Assembly: GCF_014489635.1 (NCBI RefSeq)
Contig: NZ_CP060828.1
Location: 2,170,001-2,234,000 of the forward strand
Length of the DNA: 64,000 bases
Direction of reading: 5' to 3'
Source of the DNA: Streptomyces roseirectus
GTDB taxonomy: Bacteria > Actinomycetota > Actinomycetes > Streptomycetales > Streptomycetaceae
The notes beneath the pieces were generated by a model. The model worked only from the letters and a program-made list of their open reading frames with translations. It was not told the origin of the DNA and ran no database searches. Of the stretch, positions 8,806-17,148 are shown piece by piece (position 1 is the first letter of the stretch; each line of letters starts with the position of its first letter). The translations under genes and the position numbers were made by a program.

Positions 8806-8837
8806 GTTAACCCTGCAAAGCTCTTTGCAGGGTTAAC
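8806..8837. terminator. Perfect 15-bp-arm palindrome downstream of zapE
   Basis: GTTAACCCTGCAAAG (8806-8820) and its exact reverse complement (8823-8837) are separated by two bases. The symmetry, position 85 bp after the zapE stop, and lack of any ORF suggest a bidirectional stem-loop terminator. There is no T tract, so a protein-binding palindrome for the promoter just downstream is a real alternative. Confidence 0.55.
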
Positions 8838-8844
8838 GTGTTTC

Positions 8845-8883
8845 TTGACCAGTCATTGACCAGTCGTTGGTACTGACTAGAGG
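8845..8883 (+). promoter_or_regulatory. Promoter with 11-bp direct repeats
   Basis: TTGACCAGTCA (8845-8855) and TTGACCAGTCG (8856-8866) are followed by TTGGTACTGAC (8867-8877) and then a TAGAGG -10 box (8878-8883). The repeats keep an exact 11-bp period right up to the -10 element. TTGACC (8856-8861) with 16-bp spacing could also be a -35 box. Direct repeats of 11 bp are the footprint of OmpR-fold regulators such as PhoP and SARPs. Assignment of the regulator is inference. Confidence 0.5.
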
Positions 8884-8906
8884 CGCGGAAACGTCGAGGG
8901 GGGTGC

Positions 8907-9314
8907 ATGTTCCAAGGCAGGACGGTTCGCATGGGCATGGCGCTCGTCGCCGCCTTCCTTCTCGCTCTCCCCTTCTTCACCACCGCGTCACCCTTCACAC
9001 ACGCGCACACGGCCAGTCAAGTACAGGCCAAGGCTCAGCCCGGAAAGCATCCCTCGGGTATGGCTCTGCGTGACACGAAGGTCACGTCCCGCGACTGTGA
9101 CCGGTCCGGGGGTCCTGCGGGTCCGCTGCGCACCCGCGACCGACACCGCGTCACCCTGAACGCCGACACGGCTCCCTCCGAGCCCGAACGCGTCATGCTG
9201 GCGCAGGATCCCGCGGCCGCGCACCCGGCAGCACTGCCCGGTGCGGACCGCCACCGCCTGTCGAGACCGTCGACGGGCCACTCTCCAGCGGCACTTCAGG
9301 TCTTCCGCTGCTGA
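8907..9314 (+). CDS. Small secreted protein of unknown function
   Basis: This 135-residue protein has a strong ribosome site (GAGGGGGG, 3 nt before the ATG). Residues 9-30 are a signal-peptide-like hydrophobic core (MGMALVAAFLLALPFFTTAS) with likely cleavage near 36. The mature part is basic, low in hydrophobics, and ends in a lone Cys (VFRC). No domain is recognised. It is 87 bp upstream of the carbonic anhydrase gene on the same strand and driven by the repeat-bearing promoter, so it may be the first gene of that unit. Confidence 0.65.
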   Translation: MFQGRTVRMGMALVAAFLLALPFFTTASPFTHAHTASQVQAKAQPGKHPSGMALRDTKVTSRDCDRSGGPAGPLRTRDRHRVTLNADTAPSEPERVMLAQDPAAAHPAALPGADRHRLSRPSTGHSPAALQVFRC

Positions 9315-9401
9315 GAGAGCAGGCAGAACAGAGCAGTTCCCCCACCCTGTCCTGCACGTCCGACGCGCCCCCCACAGCGCGCCAGGAGGAGTCACCACAT
9401 C

Positions 9402-9983
9402 ATGCAGCCCCTCATCGACAACGCCCGTACGTTCGGACAGCGCCCTGAGGAGTTCGCCAAGCTCGCAGAAGGCCAGTCCCCTCAGGTCCTCTTCATCACC
9501 TGCTCGGACTCGCGGGTCGTCCCCGCGCTGATCACGGGCGCCCGCCCCGGCGAGCTCTTCGAGCTGCGCACCGCGGGCAACATCGTCCCCCCGTACGGCT
9601 CCGGCGCCCCCTCGGGCGAGGCCGCGACCATCGAGTACGCCGTGGAAGTCCTCGGCGTGAGCGACATCGTCGTGTGCGGTCACTCGCACTGCGGCGCGGT
9701 CGGCGCGCTCGTGCGCGGTGACGACCTGGACGCCGTACCGGCCGTCCGCGACTGGCTGGCGCACGCCGCCGACGAGCCCGACGCGACCGAGCCGTCCGAT
9801 CCGACCGTCGCCCGCGCGGTCCAGAACCACGTCCTCGCCCAGCTCCTGCGGCTGCGCTCCTACCCGTGCGTCGAGAAGCGGCTGGCCGACGGCCGGCTCA
9901 CGGTGCGCGGCTGGTACTACGAGGTCCACACGGGCGCCGTGCAGGAGCACGACGTCGCCACCGACCGCTTCCAGGCTCTGTGA
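9402..9983 (+). CDS. Beta-class carbonic anhydrase
   Basis: This 193-residue zinc enzyme interconverts CO2 and bicarbonate. The beta-class ligands are visible: Cys34 with Asp36-Arg38 (CSDSR), then His94 and Cys97 (CGHSHCG). It lacks a signal peptide, so it is cytosolic. Its stop codon overlaps the likely GTG start of the SulP gene (GTGA), which points to translational coupling and to a shared job in inorganic carbon supply. GGAGG lies 9 nt before the ATG. Confidence 0.95.
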   Translation: MQPLIDNARTFGQRPEEFAKLAEGQSPQVLFITCSDSRVVPALITGARPGELFELRTAGNIVPPYGSGAPSGEAATIEYAVEVLGVSDIVVCGHSHCGAVGALVRGDDLDAVPAVRDWLAHAADEPDATEPSDPTVARAVQNHVLAQLLRLRSYPCVEKRLADGRLTVRGWYYEVHTGAVQEHDVATDRFQAL

Positions 9984-11488
9984 GCGGCCCGATGACGACC
10001 TCTCAGAACACCCGTATATCCCGTTTCCCGCACCTCAAGGAGGACTTCGCGGCCTCCCTGGTGGTCTTCCTGGTCGCGCTCCCGCTGTGCGTGGGCGTGG
10101 CCGTGGCCTCCGGGGTGCCGGCCGAACTCGGCCTGATCACCGGCATCGTCGGCGGGATCGTCACCGGACTCATGCGGGGCTCCAGCCTCCAGGTGTCCGG
10201 GCCCGCCGCGGGCCTCACGGTCCTCGTCTTCGAGGCGGTCCAGGAGTTCGGCCTGCCCGCCCTCGGCGTCATCGTCCTCGCCACCGGCGTCCTCCAGATC
10301 ACCATGGGGGCCCTCAAACTGGGCCGCTACTTCCGGGCGATCTCGGTCTCCGTCGTCGAGGGCATGCTGGCCGGTATCGGTCTGGTGCTGATCGCCGGCC
10401 AGCTGTATTCGCTCATCGGTACGAAGGCCCCCGAGTCGGGGCTCGGCAAGATCGCCGGGCTGCCCGAGGCGTTCGTGGACGCGGCGGGCTCCACCGCCGC
10501 GCTGTCCTCGCTGGCGCTCGGCGCGGGAACCGTCGCCGTCCTCGTCCTGTGGAAGCGGATGCCGGCCAAGGTGCGTACGGTGCCGGGTCCGCTGGCCGCC
10601 GTGGGGCTCGCGACCGCCGCCGCGCTCGTCCTCGACCTGCCGGTGGCGACCGTCGAGGTCAAGGGGCTGCTGGACTCCATCCAGCCGCCCTCGCTGGGCG
10701 ACTTCGGGGAGCTGGGCAGCGTCGGGCTGCTCGGCACGGTCGTCGCGTTCACGCTGATCGCGTCCGCCGAGTCCCTGTTCAGCGCGGCGGCCGTGGACCG
10801 GCTGCACTCCGGTCCGCGCACCGAGTACGACAAGGAACTCATGGCGCAGGGCGCGGGCAACGCGGTCTGCGGGGTGCTCGGCGCGCTGCCCATGACGGCG
10901 GTGATCGTCCGCAGCGCCGCGAACGTCCAGGCGGGGGCCCGCACCAAGGCGTCCCGGGTCCTGCACGGCGTCTGGCTCCTGCTGTTCGCCGCGCTCTTCC
11001 CCGACCTCCTCGCCTACATCCCGATCCCGGCGCTGGCCGGCATCCTCGTCCACGCGGGCGCCAAGCTGGTTCCCGTCCGGGCGATCGCCTCGCTGTGGCG
11101 CGAGCACCGGGGTGAAGCCCTCATCCTCGTCGCCACGGCCGTCTCCATCGTCGCGGTCAGCATGTTCGAGGGCGTGCTCATCGGTCTCGCGCTCGCGGTC
11201 GTGAAGACGGCCTGGGAGGCGTCGCACATCAAACTGGAGGTGGTCGACAAGGGCGCGGGCCCCGTCCAGGCGTACCTGTCGGGCAACGCGACGTTCCTGC
11301 GGCTGCCGAAGATCCTCGACAGCCTGGAGTCCCTGCCCCAGGACCGGCCGGTCGAACTCGACCTGTCGGGCCTGCACCACCTGGACCACGCGTGCCGGAC
11401 GGCCCTGGAGAACTGGGCGGAGCGGCACAGCGAGGTCGGGACCGAGCCGGTGAAGATGACGGAGCCGGTGAAAGTGACGGCGGGCTAG
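9980..11488 (+). CDS. SulP-family anion transporter with STAS domain, probable bicarbonate importer
   Basis: This protein of about 502 residues is an integral membrane SulP carrier with the classic start FPHLKEDFAASLVVFLVALPLCVGVAVASGVP. It has about 10-12 hydrophobic segments to residue 400, then a cytoplasmic STAS-like end (VELDLSGLHHLDHACRTALENW). SulP members carry sulfate, bicarbonate or other anions. Coupling to a carbonic anhydrase makes bicarbonate the likely substrate (inference). The GTG at 9980 overlaps the upstream stop; the ATG at 9992 is an equally possible start. Confidence 0.9.
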   Translation: MSGPMTTSQNTRISRFPHLKEDFAASLVVFLVALPLCVGVAVASGVPAELGLITGIVGGIVTGLMRGSSLQVSGPAAGLTVLVFEAVQEFGLPALGVIVLATGVLQITMGALKLGRYFRAISVSVVEGMLAGIGLVLIAGQLYSLIGTKAPESGLGKIAGLPEAFVDAAGSTAALSSLALGAGTVAVLVLWKRMPAKVRTVPGPLAAVGLATAAALVLDLPVATVEVKGLLDSIQPPSLGDFGELGSVGLLGTVVAFTLIASAESLFSAAAVDRLHSGPRTEYDKELMAQGAGNAVCGVLGALPMTAVIVRSAANVQAGARTKASRVLHGVWLLLFAALFPDLLAYIPIPALAGILVHAGAKLVPVRAIASLWREHRGEALILVATAVSIVAVSMFEGVLIGLALAVVKTAWEASHIKLEVVDKGAGPVQAYLSGNATFLRLPKILDSLESLPQDRPVELDLSGLHHLDHACRTALENWAERHSEVGTEPVKMTEPVKVTAG

Positions 11489-11522
11489 AGCTTTTGGAGG
11501 GTGCGGACAACGCCGAGCGGCT

Positions 11523-11604
11523 GGGGACGCGGGAAACCGCGCGTCTTGAGGGGCGCGGGGAACTGCGCATCTTTTAGGGGCGCGGGGAACTGCGCGACCA
11601 GCCA
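11523..11604 (+). repeat. Three-unit 27-nt Streptomyces intergenic repeat
   Basis: GGGGCGCGGGGAACTGCGC occurs exactly at 11550-11568 and 11577-11595. A diverged copy (GGGGACGCGGGAAACCGCGC) begins at 11523, so units repeat every 27 nt. The last unit continues into GACCAGCC. From memory this is a widespread intergenic element of Streptomyces genomes, of unknown function, often near gene ends. It lies just after sulP and may form short hairpins. Confidence 0.75.
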
Positions 11605-11752
11605 CAACGTTGCCGCACCCTCCGACGGCGCACACCCCCCACCCCCTTCCGAGCCCCCTCGTTCCACAGAACGACACGCCTGGTTCCGGTACGGCGTTCC
11701 CCCTGATAGACACACCGGGTCAACTCCCTGTCCGCCAGCAGGAAGGCCCCTC

Positions 11753-13117
11753 ATGTCCACCACACGCCGCACCCTCCTCACCCGTACCGGTGCCGCGGGC
11801 GCCGGGATCGTGTTCGCCGGCGCGCTCACCGACCTCTTCGCCGGCACCGCGGTCGCCGACCCGATCGGCCACCGCGGCTACGGCCCCCTGATCCCGGACC
11901 CGAAGGGCCTCCTGGACCTCCCCGAGGGCTTCTGTTACCGCGTCCTGTCCCGCGAGGGCGACCCCCTGCGCTCCGGCGAGGGCACCGTCCCGTCGAACCA
12001 CGACGGCATGACGGCCCTGCCGGGCAGAGGCGGACGCGTCCACCTGGTCCGCAACCACGAGAACCGCCCGACGGCCGAGCACCCCGTGCCGACGGTCGAG
12101 GGCCTGACCTACGACCCCGAGGGCAAGGGCGGCTGCACGGCCCTCACGCTGGACGCCCGGGGCGACGTCCTCACCGAGCGCGTGGCCATCGCCGGCACCG
12201 CCGTCAACTGCGCGGGCGGGCCCACCCCCTGGGGCACGTGGCTGACCTGCGAGGAGACCGAGGACAAGGCCGGCACCAGCGGCTACACCAAGGACCACGG
12301 CTACATCTTCGAGGTCGACCCGGCCGACCCGCACCGCACGGGCGCGGTCCCGCTGACCGCGATGGGCCGCTTCCCGCACGAGGCCATCGCGATCGACCCG
12401 CGCAACGGCGTCGTGTACGAGACCGAGGACGCCTTCGACAAGCCGTTCGGCCTCTTCTACCGCTTCCTCCCGGCGAAACCCCTCGGCGGACTCGGCTCCC
12501 TGCGCGCGGGCGGCCGGCTCCAGGCGATGCGTGTCCCGGGCGTGGACGACCTCTCGACGATCCAGGAGACGGGGGCGTCGTTCGACCGCGTCGAGTGGGT
12601 CGACGTCCCCGACCCGGTGGCCTCCACGACGTCCACCCGGCTCCAGGACTACGGGCCGAAGGGCATCACCCGCTCGCAGAAGCTGGAGGGCTGCTACTGG
12701 GGCGGCCGTTCGGTCTACTTCGTGTCCTCGTTCGCCCGTACCTCGCAAGGGTCGGCCGCCACCCACTTCGGCCAGATCTGGCGGTACGACCCCGACCGCC
12801 GCCGCCTCACCCTCGTCGTCGTCTTCGGCCCCGACACCGACATCCAGCTCCCCGGCGAGTCCCCCGACAACATCTGCCTCGCCCCCAGCGGCGGCCTCAT
12901 GGTCTGCGAGGACGGCAACGGCGCCCAGCACGTCTACGGGGTGACCCGACAGGGCGAGGTCTACGCCATGGCCCGCGGCCGCCAGAACATCGGCACCCCG
13001 GAGACCCCCGAATGGGGCGAGTTCGCCGGCGTCACCTTCTCCCCCGACCGCCGGACGATGTACCTCAACTGCTACACCCCCGGCACGACATTCGCGGTAA
13101 CGGGCCCCTGGCGGTAG
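11753..13117 (+). CDS. PhoX/DUF839-family secreted protein, alkaline phosphatase-like
   Basis: This 454-residue protein has an N-terminal twin-arginine signal (TTRRTLLTRTGAAGAG, residues 3-18) and a hydrophobic stretch ending AVADPIG. The body shows PhoX/DUF839 features: NHDGM and NHENRP segments, NCAGGPTPWGTWLTCEET, DHGYIFEVDP, DNICLAPSGGLMVCEDG. The PhoX family uses calcium/iron centres and hydrolyses phosphomonoesters, but not all DUF839 proteins are proven phosphatases. The ATG at 11753 is preceded by AGGAAGG. No PHO-box repeats are obvious immediately upstream. Confidence 0.85.
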   Translation: MSTTRRTLLTRTGAAGAGIVFAGALTDLFAGTAVADPIGHRGYGPLIPDPKGLLDLPEGFCYRVLSREGDPLRSGEGTVPSNHDGMTALPGRGGRVHLVRNHENRPTAEHPVPTVEGLTYDPEGKGGCTALTLDARGDVLTERVAIAGTAVNCAGGPTPWGTWLTCEETEDKAGTSGYTKDHGYIFEVDPADPHRTGAVPLTAMGRFPHEAIAIDPRNGVVYETEDAFDKPFGLFYRFLPAKPLGGLGSLRAGGRLQAMRVPGVDDLSTIQETGASFDRVEWVDVPDPVASTTSTRLQDYGPKGITRSQKLEGCYWGGRSVYFVSSFARTSQGSAATHFGQIWRYDPDRRRLTLVVVFGPDTDIQLPGESPDNICLAPSGGLMVCEDGNGAQHVYGVTRQGEVYAMARGRQNIGTPETPEWGEFAGVTFSPDRRTMYLNCYTPGTTFAVTGPWR

Positions 13118-14542
13118 CGAACCCCGCGGCGATCCCAACGCCGCCCACAACGGACGGGGCCGGGCCCGGGGACACCCCGGCCCCGTCACACACCCCGACG
13201 CACCTCGGCCACACGAGCCCAGCCCGGACACCCAGGCCCGGCTCGGACACCCCAACCCCCGCCTTGGACACCCCGGCGCGACTCGGCCGCACGAGCCCGG
13301 CCCGGACACCCAGGCCCGACTCGGACACCCCAACCCCGCCAGGCACCCCAACCCGATCCGGACATACCAGCCCCGCCGCGCAACCGGACAAGGAAAACCC
13401 TCGTCGCGGCCACGCATCCCGGCCCCGTCACACACCCCGACGCACCTCGGCCACACGAGCCCAGCCCGGACACCCCGGCCCGACTCGGACACCCCAACCC
13501 CGCCAGGCACCCCAACCCGATCCGGACATACCAGCCCCGCCGCGCAACCGGACAAGGAAAACCCTCGTCGCGGCCACGCATCCCGGCCCCATCACACACC
13601 CCGACGCACCTCGGCCACACGAGCCCAGCCCGGACACCCCGGCCCGACTCGGACACCCCAACCCCGCCAGGCACCCCAACCCGATCCGGACATACCAGCC
13701 CCGCCGCGCAACCGGACAAGGAAAACCCTCGTCGCGGCCACGCATCCCGGCCCCATCACACACCCCGACGCACCTCGGCCACACGAGCCCAGCCCGGACA
13801 CCCCGGCCCGACTCGGACACCCCAACCCCGCCAGGCACCCCAACCCGATCCGGACATACCAGCCCCGCCGCGCAACCGGACAAGGAAAACCCTCGTCGCG
13901 GCCACGCATCCCGGCCCCGTCACACACCCCGGCCTGCCCGGTTCACGCGTCCGGTCCTTCTCAGGCGCCCCAGCCTCGCCGCGCACTCCACCCCGGTGCG
14001 CACTCCAGCCCCGCCACGCACCTCACCCCGGTGCGCACACCGACCCCGCCTCGCATCCGCGTCGAGGAAGCCTTCGGCTGCGCCGTACTCTCCGGCCCCG
14101 CTCCAGCGCCTCGGCCTCGCTCACGCGCCCGGCCCGGTGCGCGACTCCGGCCCCGCCGTGCGTCCGGTGCGGGGAAGCCTTCGGCCCTGTCGGGTATCCC
14201 GGCGTCGGTTGAGGGTGGCGAACCGCCGAGTGGTGTAGAGCCGTCCGGACCGCGCCCGTCCGAGCACTGCGATCGCCGACGAGGCCGAAGCCCGCGCCGC
14301 TGCGTGAGCCGGTCAGCGCGACGAGGCCACTCGGCCCCGGGCTGACGCGCGGAACTCGGCCACGACCTGCGAAGCCGCGATCGCCGAGCGGCTGCACCAC
14401 GGGGCGGGACGCCACCCGGTTGAGCGTCCCGCCCCCGCAGCGCGCCCGTGTCTCGACTCCGCCCGGTCGAGGCCCGGCCCACCTGAGTGAACGTCCGGAG
14501 CGGCGGCTCGGTTGGTTTGTGTGATCGGCATATCGTCCTACG
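13118..14542. other. 1.4-kb noncoding spacer dominated by Pro-codon-like repeats
   Basis: The span holds the 164-bp tandem repeat (13185-13931) and then, to about 14200, degenerate CCCCGGTGCGCAC-type sequence that looks like decayed repeat. ORFs exist on both strands but shift frame with each repeat, have no ribosome sites, and resemble no family. From 14200 to 14540 I see nothing recognisable. Confidence 0.6.
13185..13931. repeat. 164-bp tandem repeat, three identical copies plus a longer first unit
   Basis: Unit starts at 13427, 13591 and 13755 are exactly 164 bp apart, and the units are identical except for one G/A at the first base. A partial unit begins at 13919. The first unit (13185-13426) is 242 bp because it carries about 78 bp of extra CGGACACCC-type sequence. 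Inside each unit are shorter GGACACCCC repeats. As 164 is not a multiple of three, coding in any single frame is unlikely. Near identity suggests recent amplification or gene conversion. Confidence 0.9.
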
Positions 14543-15409
14543 GTGATCACTCCTGTACGCCGTCTCGCCGCCGTCGCGGCCCTCGCCGCCTCGCTCGCCG
14601 CCTGCGGCACCACAAAGGCCGGTCCGCCGGCCTCGGCTCCGGCGCCCGAGCGGGCCGCGTCGGCCTCGCCGTCCCCGTCCCCGTCCCGGCCTGTGCCCTC
14701 GGCGCCTCCGACGATGGCTGCGGGGCCCTCGGGGCTCACGCCGGTCTTCGAGCATGCGCCGCGGGGGGCGCGGACGGTGGCGCTCACCTTTGATGCGGAT
14801 ATGACCGCTGATCAGGGGGCACGGGCGGCCAGGGGGGAGCGATTCGACAACCCGGGGCTGATCGCGGCGCTGCGGGCGTTGAGGATTCCGGCGACGGTGT
14901 TCATGACGGGGCGCTGGGCGGAGGAGTACCCGGAGCAGGCGCGTTCGATCGGCCGGGACCCTTTGTTCGAGGTCGCCAACCACTCGTACAGCCATCACGC
15001 GTTCACGTCGGACTGCTACGGCCTGCCGACGGTCCCGGAGTCGGGGATGCGCGCGGACGTCGAGAAGGCGTACGCCGCTTTCCGCGCGGCCGGTGTTCCG
15101 CACGCGATGCCCTACTTCCGCTTCCCCGGCGGCTGTTACGACAAGACGGCCCTGCACGCGCTGAGCGCCACCGGTGTGACGGCCGTCCAGTGGGACGTCG
15201 TCAGCGGCGACGCGTTCGCGACGGACGCGGACGCGGTGGCCCGCCAAGTCCTCGACGGCGTCAAGCCGGGCTCGGTCGTCGTCATGCACTGCACCCGCAG
15301 CGCCGCCCCCACCACGGAACGCGCCCTGCGCACGATCGTCCCCGAACTGCGCCGCAAGGGGTACCGCTTCGTGAAGGTCTCCGAGCAGATCCGGGCCGCC
15401 GTAGGCTGA
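14543..15409 (+). CDS. Polysaccharide deacetylase family lipoprotein
   Basis: This 288-residue protein starts at GTG and has a lipoprotein signal, with lipobox LAAC and Cys21 as the anchor. A Pro/Ser/Ala linker follows, then a NodB-type domain. Motif 1 is TFDADMT, a variant of TFDDGP, and the metal-binding HSYSHH is present. RFPGGCYD and the C-terminal VVMHCTRS complete the fold. Such enzymes remove acetyl groups from chitin-like or peptidoglycan glycans outside the membrane. A TATCGT hexamer 6 nt before the GTG suggests a leaderless transcript. The altered motif 1 means activity should not be assumed. Confidence 0.9.
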   Translation: MITPVRRLAAVAALAASLAACGTTKAGPPASAPAPERAASASPSPSPSRPVPSAPPTMAAGPSGLTPVFEHAPRGARTVALTFDADMTADQGARAARGERFDNPGLIAALRALRIPATVFMTGRWAEEYPEQARSIGRDPLFEVANHSYSHHAFTSDCYGLPTVPESGMRADVEKAYAAFRAAGVPHAMPYFRFPGGCYDKTALHALSATGVTAVQWDVVSGDAFATDADAVARQVLDGVKPGSVVVMHCTRSAAPTTERALRTIVPELRRKGYRFVKVSEQIRAAVG

Positions 15410-15414
15410 CCGGC

Positions 15415-15546
15415 ATGACCGACACCCCGTACGCCGAGTGCGTGCTGTGCCGCGAGCCGACGGAGTATCCGGAGACGCAGAAGGGGATCACGCTGTGTCC
15501 CGTGTGCGAGTGGCAGGAGGCGCAGCGGACGGCGTGCTCGGGCTGA
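15415..15546 (+). CDS. 43-residue double-CxxC (zinc-ribbon-like) protein
   Basis: The ATG at 15415 lies 5 bp after the deacetylase stop. The 43-residue product has two CxxC pairs, CVLC (9-12) and CPVC (28-31), about 15 residues apart, as in small zinc ribbons or rubredoxin-like knuckles. A third Cys sits near the C-terminus. The tight spacing suggests translation from the same transcript. No function is known to me. Confidence 0.7.
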   Translation: MTDTPYAECVLCREPTEYPETQKGITLCPVCEWQEAQRTACSG

Positions 15547-15578
15547 GCTGGCGAGGGGCGCGTACACGCCGGTGCCCC

Positions 15579-16253
15579 TCAGTCCGCCGTCCGCCGCGAC
15601 ACCAGCGCGCACGCCCCCGCCACCACCCCCACCGCCACAACCCCCGCGACGATCACCGGCACCACCGGCACCGGGACCACCGCGTCCCGCGACCCGGTGA
15701 CCAGCCCGCTGACCGCCGCCTGCGCGGGCGACCCGCTCACGACGAGGGCCAGCAGGGCGCCCAGCATGAGCGCGGGCACGGCCCTCCCCGACGACCGCAG
15801 CACCGGCCACGCGCTCAGCACCCCGACGGCGGTCCCCAGCAGCGCGCAGGCCAGCGCCGCCAGCACGCCCGCCCCGGCGGCGTCGAGGACCGGCACCCGG
15901 CGCTGGTGGTCCGCGCTGACGGGATCGCTGATCCAGGTCACGACGAGCGTCCCCACGAGCCCGATCGCGAGCCCCGCGCCCGCCCCCACCAGCACGGCCC
16001 CCAGATGCGCCCGCGCGGGCCCGACGGCCGCCGCGACGACACTCCGCGCGGCCGACGGCTCGTGGCCGGCGCAGATCCGCACGAGCCAGGCGGTCACCGG
16101 CAGCAGCGCGGCGGCGGCGTACCCGAGCGAGTCGAGGATCGGCTGCCCGCCCTGCACCCCGACCCCCAGGAAGACGGCGTACAGCAGGACCGGCGGCAGC
16201 CACCGCTGCGACCGCGCGAGCAGCGCCGCCTGATACCGCACGACGGCCCTCAT
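15579..16253 (-). CDS. ABC transporter permease
   Basis: This 224-residue membrane protein has about six hydrophobic segments and begins MRAVVRYQAALLARSQRW, typical of the small permeases of ABC-2-like exporters. Its ATG overlaps the stop of the ATP-binding gene (ATGA, 16250-16253), so the two are translated together. The substrate is unknown. Short arginine-flanked helices fit an export or antibiotic-resistance-like unit, but that is weak. Confidence 0.8.
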   Translation of the reverse strand: MRAVVRYQAALLARSQRWLPPVLLYAVFLGVGVQGGQPILDSLGYAAAALLPVTAWLVRICAGHEPSAARSVVAAAVGPARAHLGAVLVGAGAGLAIGLVGTLVVTWISDPVSADHQRRVPVLDAAGAGVLAALACALLGTAVGVLSAWPVLRSSGRAVPALMLGALLALVVSGSPAQAAVSGLVTGSRDAVVPVPVVPVIVAGVVAVGVVAGACALVSRRTAD

Positions 16254-17104
16254 CGCCCCTCCTCCGTGCGCACGCTCTCGACGTGCCACGGCGGCCGGGC
16301 GTCCAGCAGCGCCCGCAGGACGACGTCGGAGTGCGAGACGGGAACGGCGATCCGGCGCACGCCCGCCTCCCCGGAGCCCACGGAGACGGCCCGCCGCAGC
16401 ACCTCCCTGGGCAGCTCCGCCCCCACAGCCCCGCGCACCTCGACGACGGCACACGGCCCGTCCGGCACGACGGCCTCCTCCCGCGCACGCCGCCGGACCC
16501 CGCCGTCACGCACCTCGTACACGGCGTCCGCGGCCCCCGCGAGCCGCCGGGGGTCGTGGTCGACGAAGACGACGGCCCCGCCCGCCGCCGTGCGTTCCGC
16601 GACCGCCCGCTCCAGTTCCCCGCGCGCCTCGGTGTCGAGCCCCGTCCACGCCTCGTCCAGCACGAGCAGGTCCGGCGCCGCCACGAACGCCTGCGCCACG
16701 GCGACCTTCTGACTGCTCCCCTTGGACAGCCGCCCCATCGGCGTCCGCGCGAACCCCCCGGCCCCGAACCGCTCCAGCCACTCCCCCGCCGCCTTCCCGG
16801 CCCCGGCCCTGCTCAGCCCATGGATCGCCCCCAGGTGACACAGATAACCGACCGGCGTGAAGGGCAGCGCCGCCGGGAACCGCTCCGGGACGTACGCGGT
16901 GCGGGGCCGCCCCTCGACCCTGCCCTCGCTGGGCGCGTCGAGCCGGGCCAGCAGCCTCAACAGGGTTGATTTCCCGGTGCCGTTGGCCCCTTCGACGCGG
17001 GTGAGGGTCCCGGCGGGCAGGTCGAGGCCGACGTCCCGGAGGATCCAGGGCCCGCGCGCGCCGTAGCGGCGGCCCACGCGGTCGAGCCGGAGTGCGTGAT
17101 CCAT
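16250..17104 (-). CDS. ABC transporter ATP-binding protein
   Basis: This 284-residue cytoplasmic ATPase has a Walker A variant EGANGTGKSTLL, a signature-like LSKGSSQKVAVAQAF and Walker B DLLVLDEAWTGLD, followed by the switch His in FVDHD. The SKGSSQ signature departs from LSGGQ but is common in ABC-2-type exporters. ATG 17104 is favoured over the earlier in-frame start because the ABC domain begins immediately after it. It is divergent from the PTH2-like gene, with 44 bp between the starts. Confidence 0.88.
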   Translation of the reverse strand: MDHALRLDRVGRRYGARGPWILRDVGLDLPAGTLTRVEGANGTGKSTLLRLLARLDAPSEGRVEGRPRTAYVPERFPAALPFTPVGYLCHLGAIHGLSRAGAGKAAGEWLERFGAGGFARTPMGRLSKGSSQKVAVAQAFVAAPDLLVLDEAWTGLDTEARGELERAVAERTAAGGAVVFVDHDPRRLAGAADAVYEVRDGGVRRRAREEAVVPDGPCAVVEVRGAVGAELPREVLRRAVSVGSGEAGVRRIAVPVSHSDVVLRALLDARPPWHVESVRTEEGR

Positions 17105-17148
17105 GGCCGCATCCTCTCCTGTCCGTGAGGTCACGTAGCCTGCTGCGG

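Noticed and set aside
13185..13931. CRISPR array
   Set aside because: Long 164-bp units without variable spacers or cas genes; tandem repeats instead.
13065..13986. Family of minus-strand repeat ORFs with SGCAAGLVCPDRVGVPGG
   Set aside because: They look like a repeated protein, but the 164-bp period shifts frame and no start has a ribosome site.
12238..14238. 666-residue plus-strand ORF covering the end of PhoX and the repeat
   Set aside because: No family resemblance; the product is Pro/Arg repeats produced by the 164-bp tandem repeat.
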